From: Candidatus Methanophagaceae archaeon
GTDB lineage: Archaea; Halobacteriota; Syntropharchaeia; Alkanophagales; Methanospirareceae
Reading direction: 5' to 3'
Length of the DNA: 22,087 nt
NCBI GenBank assembly: GCA_013374505.1
Contig: QENJ01000003.1
Coordinates: forward strand, 1 to 22,087
The stretch's first letter is position 1. Every line of letters starts with the position of its first letter. Positions 1 to 7,218 of this stretch are shown here, one piece after another. A model generated the notes under the pieces. The model did not search any database. It saw nothing but the letters and a program-made list of their open reading frames with translations, and was not told the DNA's origin. Both the position numbers and the translations under genes were made by a program.

Positions 1-966
1 GTAAAGACAGTGCCGAATCTATTGCTCTGGGGTCCTAAAGGCACAGGCAAGACGTCTATGGTTTATGCCTTAGCGACCGAGTTATACGATAATTATGCTG
101 AGAACCTCATGTTTGTAGAATGCGCGGACTTCTCAGAACAGCGTAAAAAATGGTTACGAGATGACGACAGGTTCAAACACTTTTACAGCGATAGCAAATC
201 GGCAATGGACATTTTCAAGGGCATGCTGCGAGAATACGCAACGTTATCACCAATAACTGCGGAGTTCAAGCTATTGGTATTCAATATCGCCGATTTCCTT
301 CCTGTGGATGCACAACAAGCACTGCGAAGAACTATGGAACGAAGCAACAAGACGAGCAGGTTCATCTTCTGCACCACGAAGCCCGCAGGTGTAATACCCG
401 CCATAAGGTCACGATGCCTGAACCTTTACTTCCGGTCTCTCGCGAAAAGCGGTGCGCTGGATACACTGCTAAAGACGATAGCGCAGAAAGAAGGGGTAGA
501 ACTATCAGATGGCGAATTACTAATGTTGAAGCGATATGCGCAGGGCGATGCGGGCGCGGCTATAAACATGTTAGAAGCGGCATCGGCGAGTTCTTCGCAG
601 ATTAGCGGTAAAGCGCTAAAAGAAGTAGTGCGAACAGTATTCCGGCAAAGGACGAAAGTAGATGCACTGATAGAATCGGTACTCGCGGGCAAGTCCAAAG
701 ACATAAGGACGGACTTAGAGAAGCTGATAAAGGATGAGCGTAAAGATGGTCAGAGTTTTATGGTTGTGCTACACGCAGCGTTGCGAAGGAAGATGAATGC
801 GACAAGGAGCAACCCGGAATTATTTGCACGGCTCATGTTATACGAAAGTGAAACGGATTACGAACTTTGCTATTCTTTAAATAATATGATACACATAGAA
901 GAAATGATGATGAAATGGCATCAACAGCAAAATTCTGGCGGGAGCAAGCAGCCCGGTATAATTTAG
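1..966 (+). CDS. Replication factor C small-subunit-like clamp loader ATPase (5' end outside window)
   Basis: The frame is open from base 1, so the N-terminus, including the usual start of the AAA+ domain, lies upstream of the window. The visible part begins almost at the Walker A motif (GPKGTGKT). Later come the sensor/arginine-finger block with IRSRC and an RFC-type C-terminal helical domain. In the family, RFC subunits load the sliding clamp PCNA onto primed DNA. The Walker B position reads LLVFNIADFL where active subunits have a hydrophobic stretch followed by DEAD, so the catalytic acidic pair is missing. This suggests a paralogous or non-hydrolysing subunit rather than the main RfcS. 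The 3' end overlaps the DUF35 gene by 52 nt, so the two are probably co-transcribed. The stop is TAG. Confidence 0.85.
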   Translation, partial: VKTVPNLLLWGPKGTGKTSMVYALATELYDNYAENLMFVECADFSEQRKKWLRDDDRFKHFYSDSKSAMDIFKGMLREYATLSPITAEFKLLVFNIADFLPVDAQQALRRTMERSNKTSRFIFCTTKPAGVIPAIRSRCLNLYFRSLAKSGALDTLLKTIAQKEGVELSDGELLMLKRYAQGDAGAAINMLEAASASSSQISGKALKEVVRTVFRQRTKVDALIESVLAGKSKDIRTDLEKLIKDERKDGQSFMVVLHAALRRKMNATRSNPELFARLMLYESETDYELCYSLNNMIHIEEMMMKWHQQQNSGGSKQPGII

Positions 967-1307
967 AGGGTACACACTGCATGAGTTGTGGTAGTTACTT
1001 CTATCCACCCCGTATTATCTGCCCCAAATGCAGAAGGCACGGAACTATCGAAACATATAAATTCAAAGGCACGGGCGCGGTGGTTACATTTACGACTGTT
1101 CATCAGGCACCGCGCAACCTCAAACGGCATATACCGTATACCTTAGCGATTATTGAGCTAGATGAGGGGCCGCGGTTGCTGTCTGAGGTGATATGTGAGC
1201 CGGAAGAGATAAGCACGGGGATGCGAGTCCGGCCGGTGTTCAGACGAATAGGCGAAGAAGGCGATAAAGGGATGATCTACTACGGCACGAAGTTCGTACC
1301 TGCGTAA
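915..1307 (+). CDS. DUF35 zinc-ribbon/OB-fold protein (acyl-CoA-associated)
   Basis: This 130-residue protein has a classic DUF35 layout. An N-terminal amphipathic helix (FWREQAARYNLEGTHC) is followed by a rubredoxin-like zinc ribbon with two CxxC knuckles (CMSC and CPKC), then an OB fold (GTGAVVTFTTVHQAP to the end). In archaea, proteins of this family bridge acetoacetyl-CoA thiolase and HMG-CoA synthase in mevalonate synthesis or act in similar acyl-CoA channelling complexes. No thiolase or HMG-CoA synthase is adjacent here, so the specific partner is unknown. The start at 915 is supported by the match to the family N-terminus, although it lies inside the upstream RFC-like gene and has only a weak purine-rich leader. 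Confidence 0.85.
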   Translation: MASTAKFWREQAARYNLEGTHCMSCGSYFYPPRIICPKCRRHGTIETYKFKGTGAVVTFTTVHQAPRNLKRHIPYTLAIIELDEGPRLLSEVICEPEEISTGMRVRPVFRRIGEEGDKGMIYYGTKFVPA

Positions 1308-1316
1308 GTTTTGTGA

Positions 1317-1371
1317 CCTTTACGGCCGGCACCGCGACTCTAATAGCGCGAGTAGCGCGCGGAAGTAAAGG
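1317..1371. other. GC-rich nested inverted repeats between DUF35 and mmp15
   Basis: CCTTTAC (1317-1323) pairs with GTAAAGG (1365-1371). Inside it CCGCG (1332-1336) can pair with CGCGG (1358-1362), or GCGCG (1346-1350) with CGCGC (1356-1360). It could be a structured leader or a processing site. No poly-T follows, so a terminator is not indicated. Confidence 0.35.
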
Positions 1372-1407
1372 CTAAGATTTAATTGATTCGGAGGCATATC
1401 TAAACTT

Positions 1408-2658
1408 ATGAGTGATGCAATGAAGAAGGAAGAGGAGATAAGAATAGCACAAGTCTCTTGTGGCACGATATATGGGAATGTGCAGCATGAGATAGAACGT
1501 GCAGCGGATGAGATAGGTGCAGAGATATTTGTACCTGAGGTTGACTTGGATTACGTGAAAGCGAAAGTGGACGAATTTGGATATGACATGAAGAACAGCA
1601 TAGGCTTGAGTGTGGCGTTGGCACGCGGATACGCGGTTGCCGAAGGTTTGGTAGATGCTGACGCCGTATTCGTAGCTGGTTGTCACAAATGTCCACGTGG
1701 CGCGGTGATAAGGACGGAAATCCGGAAGATAATACAGGAAAAGACGAAATTACCGCTTGTTATGTATCCTTTTTCTGAGCGTACAACCGCGGGCGATCTC
1801 TTAACGAGGATGGAAGCGCTCGTTACGATAGTGACACGGCGATGGATACTGGAGCGGAAGGTGCAGGAGGGATTGACTGCGGGTATAGATTCCGGGTCCA
1901 CGACCACAAAAGCGGTGATCATGCAGGATAACGAGGTGATAGGTGCGACATGGTCACCGTCACGGGCTGTAGTAAAGACGGGCGAGAAAGTGTTTTCTGA
2001 GGCGTTAGAGCTTGCCGGTGTGAAACGATCCGATATAGAAGCTATCGGGACGACAGGTTATGGCCGACACGCATTAGGCGAGCACTTCAAAGCGGATTTA
2101 GTACAGGAAGAGCTGACCGTGAACTCGAAGGCTGCGATGTATCTTGCGGGAATAGAGAAAGGCGAAGCTATGATAATAGACATCGGTGGCATGGACAATA
2201 AGATAATAACCGCAAATGATGGCATACCTGATAATTTCACGATGGGCGGCATATGCGCAGGCGCTTCCGGGCGGTTCTTAGAGATGATAGCACGTAGATT
2301 GGATGTGGATGTGGTAGAGATGGGTAAGTTAGCATTAGAAGGCGATTATAATAATGTGAAGACCGACAGCTACTGCATCGTGTTTGGTATCCAGGACCTT
2401 GTATCGGCGTTGTCGAGTGGCGCGCGAAGGGAAGATATTGCGGCTGCGGCATGTCATTCGGTAGTAGAACAGGTAAAAGAGCAGTTGTTACAGGAGATAG
2501 ACCTGAGGCAGCCTGCGATAGAAGTTGGCGGTACGTCACTGGTCGAGGGCGTGCCGGCAGCGATGAACGATGTGCTAGGATTTGATGTGATTGTGCCTAA
2601 GTATCCACAGTACATAGGTGCAGTTGGTGGTGCATTGCTCTCTTCGTCATTCCGGTAG
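1408..2658 (+). CDS. mmp15: Methanogenesis marker protein 15 (BadF/BadG/HgdC-type ATPase)
   Basis: This 416-residue protein consists of an N-terminal ~150-residue domain with a CHKCPRG motif followed by an ASKHA-fold ATPase of the 2-hydroxyacyl-CoA dehydratase activator type. The phosphate-binding motif DSGSTTTK lies near residues 160-168, a second nucleotide motif IDIGGMDNK further on, and ICAGASGRFLE near 282-292. That last motif carries the cysteine that in activases of this family helps hold a [4Fe-4S] cluster at the dimer interface. The two-domain arrangement is that of methanogenesis marker 15, found in methanogens and their methane-oxidising relatives. Its exact role is not established; activation of a metalloenzyme by ATP-driven electron transfer is inferred from the family. 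GGAGG at about 1391 supports the ATG at 1408. The stop is TAG, so TAG terminates here. Confidence 0.88.
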   Translation: MSDAMKKEEEIRIAQVSCGTIYGNVQHEIERAADEIGAEIFVPEVDLDYVKAKVDEFGYDMKNSIGLSVALARGYAVAEGLVDADAVFVAGCHKCPRGAVIRTEIRKIIQEKTKLPLVMYPFSERTTAGDLLTRMEALVTIVTRRWILERKVQEGLTAGIDSGSTTTKAVIMQDNEVIGATWSPSRAVVKTGEKVFSEALELAGVKRSDIEAIGTTGYGRHALGEHFKADLVQEELTVNSKAAMYLAGIEKGEAMIIDIGGMDNKIITANDGIPDNFTMGGICAGASGRFLEMIARRLDVDVVEMGKLALEGDYNNVKTDSYCIVFGIQDLVSALSSGARREDIAAAACHSVVEQVKEQLLQEIDLRQPAIEVGGTSLVEGVPAAMNDVLGFDVIVPKYPQYIGAVGGALLSSSFR

Positions 2659-3055
2659 AACGAATTCTAAAATCATTTCTGATTTTTCTCTTCTACACAT
2701 GGAGCAGGTACCGCTGACATATAATGTATGTTATATGACATACGGTTTTTGTTTTAAAACGGTTTTAACCAAAAACAGTGCCTAAAATCGGTTTACCGTT
2801 TTCAGGCTCAAGAAAGCGACATATAAAACCTCGGCGGGTTTTGTAGATTCAAGGTGGAATAAACACTTACAGACGTGCGATATAACGCAATGTTTACTGT
2901 GCAGTCATGTTTTCATATAGGCATGGATATTTCATTCGTTTTGGTGCATATTGTAGACGTAGGAATGCAAAGAAACGGAGCAATTTAAAGTCTGTTATCG
3001 GTGGAAAAACTGGTGCGTGCCCTTATCTACGCGATTGATACATTGTTTTTGTTCT
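2659..3055. other. Stem-loop-rich spacer between convergent genes
   Basis: This 397-nt spacer separates convergent mmp15 and the helicase gene and holds no convincing gene. Several inverted repeats are visible. GTTTTTG (2745-2751) pairs with CAAAAAC (2770-2776) around the palindrome GTTTTAAAAC (2751-2760). An imperfect 13-nt pair lies at 2780-2792 and 2795-2807. AAAACC (2825-2830) pairs with GGTTTT (2837-2842) across a six-base loop. These are plausible 3'-end or transcript-stability structures. A 43-codon ATG frame at 2907-3038 has no recognisable motif and is not annotated. Confidence 0.5.
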
Positions 3056-4438
3056 TTAAGTATGGTCTCGTTTTGAATTAGTTTTAATATCCGCCCGCGT
3101 CTTAGTCCCCGCGTCTTTACGCCGCCTGGAAATCCCTACCTCGGTCGTCTTTTTCGATACGAGTTCGTAAAGAACCGCGAGCTTACCCTCTTTTTTTCGT
3201 AATATCCTGCCTAATCGCTGCTTGTATTCTCTTTTACTGCCACTGCCACTCAATATAATCCCTACTGACGCTTCAGGCACATCTATACCTTCCTCAAGTA
3301 CCTTGGACGTTACTACCGTATTATATTTACCCGCACGAAACTTCTGCAATATGTCCGCCCGTTCGTCTTTCTGTGTGGTATGCGTAATCGCAGGAATAAG
3401 AAACTGCTTTGAAATTGCATACACCAGCGAATTATGTTCCGTGAATATTATCATTCGCTCACCAAAATGCAAATCCAGTATTTCGGAAAGCGAGTTCAAC
3501 TTCGATTGCGAGTTCAAAGCTATCTGCCGCGCTTTGTTTCTTGCAAGTAACGCCTCACGCGCACTTGCGTCACGACCACTTCGCATCACAAACAGCCTGA
3601 AATCGCGAGGTGTCCGCAGTATAATCTTCCGCTTTTTCAAGAATTCTGTGAATATCGTATGGTAAAGCTCGTATTCTGCCCGTTCGGCATCGGTCAACTC
3701 AGTAACGATTTTCTTCGTTTTATATTCCGCTAAATGCTTGCCACTCAGCTTATCTATGCCTATTTCGTAAACTTTGCCGCCGATCAACCTTTCGAGTTCG
3801 GTGTGCCGTCCATCTTCGCGTTCATACGTTGCCGTCAAGCCTAACCGGTAAGGCGCGACAAACAGCTCTGCTATGTTCGCATAGCCCGGCGAAGGCAGAT
3901 GATGCACCTCATCGAAGATCATTAAAAGGAACCGGTTTCCGAGTTCTTCAGCACGTAAATACGCGGTATCGTATGTGGATACCGTTATAGGCCTCATTAT
4001 ATGTGCTTCGCCACTGTACGTGCCGGCTTCTATGTCCAGCTTCTCCGCCAGTTCTTTCTTCCATTGCTGAACCAGCTCTAAAGTCGGTACGATCACCAGT
4101 GTCGGCACGTTCAGCACAGAAATCGCTTTTAGCCCTATTACGGTCTTGCCCGCACCAGTAGGCAGCACTAACGCACCACTCTTTGTTTGTAGCCATTTCG
4201 CCATTGCCGTTTTCTGGTAGCCACGCAGGCACAAATCGCAGCTTAAACTAGGCATGGGCATCAAATCCAGTACTCTGTCTTCGTATTCGAGCCCGGAAAC
4301 ATTTAGATACTCGATCAAGTCATTATAAAAAATCGGGCTGCTTCTAAAGCATTGTGATCGGTCATCCCAAATGGTATGAGGCAGTTTAAAATTGCTCTCT
4401 ACGACTAAAGTCCCTTTTTCAAAACTTAACGTTATCAT
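3056..4438 (-). CDS. XPB/RAD25-type superfamily 2 DNA helicase
   Basis: This 460-residue protein carries the ordered motifs of archaeal XPB. A damage-recognition-like N-terminal region precedes helicase domain 1 with Walker A LPTGAGKT (residues ~92-99), DEVHH (176-180), TAT (202-204) and immediately afterwards the XPB-specific RED motif (207-209, in EREDGR). A helical insertion (about 215-310) sits where the thumb domain is in crystallised archaeal XPB. Helicase domain 2 has LEEGIDVPEA and the arginine-rich QRLGRILRKK. The family unwinds DNA 3'-5' or remodels damaged DNA and often partners with the nuclease Bax1. No Bax1 gene is next to it in the window. The lysine/arginine-rich C-terminus may add DNA contacts. 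It is probably expressed from its own promoter with a very short leader. Confidence 0.88.
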   Translation of the reverse strand: MITLSFEKGTLVVESNFKLPHTIWDDRSQCFRSSPIFYNDLIEYLNVSGLEYEDRVLDLMPMPSLSCDLCLRGYQKTAMAKWLQTKSGALVLPTGAGKTVIGLKAISVLNVPTLVIVPTLELVQQWKKELAEKLDIEAGTYSGEAHIMRPITVSTYDTAYLRAEELGNRFLLMIFDEVHHLPSPGYANIAELFVAPYRLGLTATYEREDGRHTELERLIGGKVYEIGIDKLSGKHLAEYKTKKIVTELTDAERAEYELYHTIFTEFLKKRKIILRTPRDFRLFVMRSGRDASAREALLARNKARQIALNSQSKLNSLSEILDLHFGERMIIFTEHNSLVYAISKQFLIPAITHTTQKDERADILQKFRAGKYNTVVTSKVLEEGIDVPEASVGIILSGSGSKREYKQRLGRILRKKEGKLAVLYELVSKKTTEVGISRRRKDAGTKTRADIKTNSKRDHT

Positions 4439-4463
4439 ATCTACCTTATTTCCCTTATCTTTG

Positions 4464-4471
4464 TATATAAA
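4464..4471 (-). promoter_or_regulatory. TATA box for the XPB-like helicase
   Basis: On the minus strand the octamer TTTATATA lies about 26-33 nt upstream of the helicase ATG at 4438. Archaeal transcription usually starts about 25 nt after the box. The message would therefore be leaderless or nearly so, which fits the absence of a Shine-Dalgarno sequence before this start. Confidence 0.55.
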
Positions 4472-4483
4472 GTATAACTTCTA

Positions 4484-4519
4484 CCTACGTAGGACGCAGA
4501 TTCACACGGATTCACACGG
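4484..4519. repeat. Palindrome followed by a short tandem repeat
   Basis: The perfect 10-bp palindrome CCTACGTAGG (4484-4493) is followed by two tandem copies of the decamer ATTCACACGG (4500-4519). The 136-nt spacer between the helicase and the next minus-strand gene holds this, the helicase promoter and a terminator-like palindrome. It could be a small intergenic repeat element; its role is unknown. Confidence 0.45.
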
Positions 4520-4558
4520 ATTTAATTTCTTCTGCGTATAAACTTCTTTTTGGTAAAT

Positions 4559-4572
4559 CTTTTTGCAAAAAG
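4559..4572 (-). terminator. Terminator-like palindrome after the 4575-5597 gene
   Basis: CTTTTTGCAAAAAG is a perfect 14-bp palindrome placed directly after the stop codon of the minus-strand gene, with more T-rich sequence beyond on the transcribed strand. Archaeal termination relies mainly on oligo-T, so this is a reasonable 3' end. Confidence 0.45.
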
Positions 4573-4574
4573 GT

Positions 4575-5597
4575 TTAAAGTAGCAATCCTGTTGTATGCT
4601 CTGCATTGCCGACCGATTTGCCTAGATCTCCCAAAAATATCTTTGCTCCTGTTTTCTTGTCTGTAAGTTCCAGGTCCGAGATAATAGCTGGATATTCGTT
4701 GTAAACCAATTTAGTTGGTATGACGCCAAGAGCTTTCTTCCGGAATGTCCAGGAAGATTGGGCATACGATTTTACCGTAAAGGACATCTTTTCGTGCTCG
4801 GTCTCACCGGAAACCGAAAAAGTAGGTATATCCGCACCTGATCGCGTTATATTCATATCCGCGAACTCATGCACATTGTCACCATCAAAAAACGATATGC
4901 CCGTATTAAACGCTTTCCCGAGTAGATACTGGTTGAAGTAACTCAGAACACCGCCGTTTTCAAAATGGAATATCCCCCAGTACCAGGGCACTACGGGCGC
5001 ATTCACAAAGACACGCTGAAAGTACGCACTGCCCCGAATTGGTTCGGTTTTGATACGACCACGTAAATTCTGATGATTTAATCGTAGCATAGAGAAGCTC
5101 ATATCTCGGATGTATGTATTTGAATAATAAGTGGGCGCTGCAAACTTGTGCTTATTTACGCTTTCCGTAATGAATTCTATTTCCGACCCAATATTTATTG
5201 TGCTCTCTTTATCGCCTATCGAATACGAGGTGGGCACAGAAGAATCCGTATAGAGCGTGTTATCTGCTATATTGAGTGCGCACTGCTCCAGCAGAAAGTT
5301 GTGGTGCATCGTTTCGCCATCAAAGTACCAGGCAGCGACAGCACCGTCCAGATTGCGTCTGTCCAGGGGCTGTTTCAATTCTATTTTCAGGCCGTTGCAA
5401 TCCATCTCTCTCACATTCTTTGTTGACCAGAGGATCATTAATTGACGTGGTTTAGCCTGATTGTTCGGATTGTTGAAGAAGAATAACCAAAACCACCACC
5501 ACCAGGCGCCACGGGGCATAGGCTCGTGATTTATGTCAAAGATTTTACGCACTATTTCTCGTGCGTTTAGGTTACTGCTTGTTTTTACTGCGCGCAT
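4575..5597 (-). CDS. Conserved-looking protein of unknown function with an aromatic-rich N-terminus
   Basis: I do not recognise this 340-residue protein with confidence. The start is well supported: GAGGT lies about 8 nt upstream of the ATG and a TATA-like CATATATG further up. Residues ~25-45 hold an extreme aromatic cluster (RGAWWWWFWLFFFNN) that is too polar on both sides to be a clear membrane helix. The remainder is rich in beta-type segments with recurrent Trp/Tyr/His, for example AWYFDGETMHHN and VPWYWGIFHFENGG, and has no signal peptide. The alternating pattern and WYWG-type motifs recall lipocalin-like AttH/CrtC-type folds, but this is only an impression. The neighbours (XPB helicase, KamA-like enzyme) do not suggest a shared pathway. 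Confidence 0.7.
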   Translation of the reverse strand: MRAVKTSSNLNAREIVRKIFDINHEPMPRGAWWWWFWLFFFNNPNNQAKPRQLMILWSTKNVREMDCNGLKIELKQPLDRRNLDGAVAAWYFDGETMHHNFLLEQCALNIADNTLYTDSSVPTSYSIGDKESTINIGSEIEFITESVNKHKFAAPTYYSNTYIRDMSFSMLRLNHQNLRGRIKTEPIRGSAYFQRVFVNAPVVPWYWGIFHFENGGVLSYFNQYLLGKAFNTGISFFDGDNVHEFADMNITRSGADIPTFSVSGETEHEKMSFTVKSYAQSSWTFRKKALGVIPTKLVYNEYPAIISDLELTDKKTGAKIFLGDLGKSVGNAEHTTGLLL

Positions 5598-5735
5598 TCG
5601 TGATTACCTCTTATCTACTCTATTATTCATATATGTGAATGGCCCTAAAAATAGTCTGTTATTTGTGCTGTAACCGCAGATTCAATCTCACGTGCGTTGC
5701 AAAGCAAAAAGAAGAATAACACAGAGTTCTGTAAC

Positions 5736-6836
5736 TCAATCTAACTCATCCAGCCATCCCGCGGTATTATTTAGCTTTCTCTTAAAGAATTTACCGATAT
5801 TATCGTATTCTTTTGCCTGGTGATACTTGAAATAGATATAACCGTCCATAATACCCACAATCTCGATCTTGCCGGTCTGATGCGACATAATATATTTGAA
5901 CCGTTTACTATGCCCGTTAAGTCGCTTCTTGGCCTCTTCCACGATTTCATAGCCTTTATATAACGGCACCTGGAAATGGCTTTTTACACGCTTTACCGGG
6001 CGACACTGGAAGACGTAATAGGGATTAACACCGATGCCGACAAGTTTATTTTGTAATTCCGCTAAAGTTTCGGGATTATCGTTCACACCGTGCAGTAAAA
6101 CCGTTTGATTATTTACTATCACGTCAGAACGAATGAGCGCATCCACAGCGTCCGCGGACTCTGGTGTAATCTCTTTTGGGTGGTTAAATTGTGTTACTAC
6201 ATATACCCGTTTACTTTTCGTGGTGTTGTCTTTCAGTAACGTCAATAACTCTTTGTCGTCCAGGATTCTATTCGGGAATGTCACAGGGACTCGGCTTCCG
6301 AATCGTATGAACTCTAAATGCGAGAATGGTGAGAGCTTATCTAGAAATTGCGCGATTACGTTTGTGGGTAATACAAACGGGTCACCACCGGTTATAAGCA
6401 CATTATTGACCTCTTTATGCGTGCCTATATAGTTTACCGCATCATTGAATCTACGCAATGTCTCTTCTGTGGGAAGACCAACCAGCCTTTTCCGGAAACA
6501 GTGCCGGCAATACATAGCGCAACTATTCGTTGCTAAGATTAAAGCAGTTTGCTGATACTTATGCTGCAAGCCCGGCATCTTTGTATTTTCCTGTTCGCCA
6601 CTCGTGTCATAGGTGCCGATCACGCTAAACTCTTCTTCCGAAGGAACCGCCATCTTCCTTATTGGGTCGTTAGGATCGTTTTTATCAATTAATGACATGT
6701 AATAGCGGGTAATACTCATAGGGTGTATTTCCATAATTTCACGTAAATGCTGCTCCTCGTCTGTACTCAAATCTATGTATTCCTTCAACTGCGCGATCGT
6801 ACAAATGTTCTCCTTGAGTTCCTCTTGCCAGGTCAT
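5736..6836 (-). CDS. KamA-family radical SAM protein (lysine 2,3-aminomutase-like)
   Basis: This 366-residue protein has the radical SAM cluster motif CxxxCxxC (C106, C110, C113; CAMYCRHCFRKR) and the SAM-contacting LITGGDPF (about 148-154), both arranged as in lysine 2,3-aminomutases. The C-terminal part contains MSHQTGKIEIVG, where the lysine could serve as the PLP-binding residue of the family. Family members move an amino group from C2 to C3 of lysine or act on related substrates. In methanogens beta-lysine feeds the osmolyte N-epsilon-acetyl-beta-lysine. No acetyltransferase partner (AblB) is adjacent, so the substrate is unproven. The start is supported by AAGGAG 8 nt upstream of the ATG. 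Confidence 0.85.
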   Translation of the reverse strand: MTWQEELKENICTIAQLKEYIDLSTDEEQHLREIMEIHPMSITRYYMSLIDKNDPNDPIRKMAVPSEEEFSVIGTYDTSGEQENTKMPGLQHKYQQTALILATNSCAMYCRHCFRKRLVGLPTEETLRRFNDAVNYIGTHKEVNNVLITGGDPFVLPTNVIAQFLDKLSPFSHLEFIRFGSRVPVTFPNRILDDKELLTLLKDNTTKSKRVYVVTQFNHPKEITPESADAVDALIRSDVIVNNQTVLLHGVNDNPETLAELQNKLVGIGVNPYYVFQCRPVKRVKSHFQVPLYKGYEIVEEAKKRLNGHSKRFKYIMSHQTGKIEIVGIMDGYIYFKYHQAKEYDNIGKFFKRKLNNTAGWLDELD

Positions 6837-6897
6837 GGTTTGTCTCCTTCTTTTACTAATAATCTTTGCATGATATAAAACTTGACTTGTGCTAGGC

Positions 6898-6938
6898 TTT
6901 GCATCTTAAAGTCCAATATTTTATTGACTTTAGGTGCA
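6898..6938. repeat. Imperfect inverted repeat at the left edge of the defence island
   Basis: TGCATCTTAAAGTC (about 6900-6913) is followed after about 12 nt by its near reverse complement GACTTTAGGTGCA (6926-6938). The core ACTTTAGGTGCA recurs exactly at 17085-17096, and with one change at 17103-17114, on the far side of the island. It might be an element end, a target-site duplication or a shared intergenic motif. Confidence 0.4.
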
Positions 6939-6952
6939 TAATTTAAAAAACT

Positions 6953-7218
6953 TAGGAGGTGATTGAAAGAATGCGTAATGAATAGATAAACACCAAAAAT
7001 AGTTTTAATGATGGAAATGAAGTAGAAAATAGGGAAAAGATGCCTACGGAAAAAAACTCAAATATATTAGGGGGCATTATCGAAAGATAGGTAATAAGAA
7101 AGTTTATGTGAAGTCATATTATCGAAACGTTTCAAATCCAGAAAAGGAAAAAGCTAAGAGAAAAAGAAGGAGCAAGATAAATGACTTACACAAAAGAACA
7201 GGGCAAGCAAAAGATTGA
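6953..7218 (+). pseudogene. Decayed small basic-protein frame ahead of the type IIG gene
   Basis: A near-perfect Shine-Dalgarno sequence (AGGAGGTGATT, 6954-6964) precedes an ATG at 6971, but that frame meets TAG after four codons. Reading on gives a plausible hydrophilic stretch up to about 7038. From 7033 another frame runs open without an ATG to 7218 and encodes a strongly basic peptide with KYIRGHYRKIG, NKKVYVKSYYRN and KEKAKRKRRSK. The RGHYRK and VKSYYR motifs look protein-like. The simplest reading is a small gene broken by an amber codon and a frameshift. It overlaps the start of the type IIG gene at 7181. No function is recognised. Confidence 0.35.

Noticed and set aside
2817..2860. 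Possible tRNA or small RNA around the TCGGCGGGTTTTGTAGATTCAA stretch
   Set aside because: A GGTT/TTC-like arrangement is present, but no acceptor or anticodon stem can be built. Only a six-base-pair hairpin is supported.
2907..3038. A 43-codon ATG frame in the spacer after mmp15
   Set aside because: It has no ribosome-binding site and no recognisable motif, and its length is easily reached by chance.
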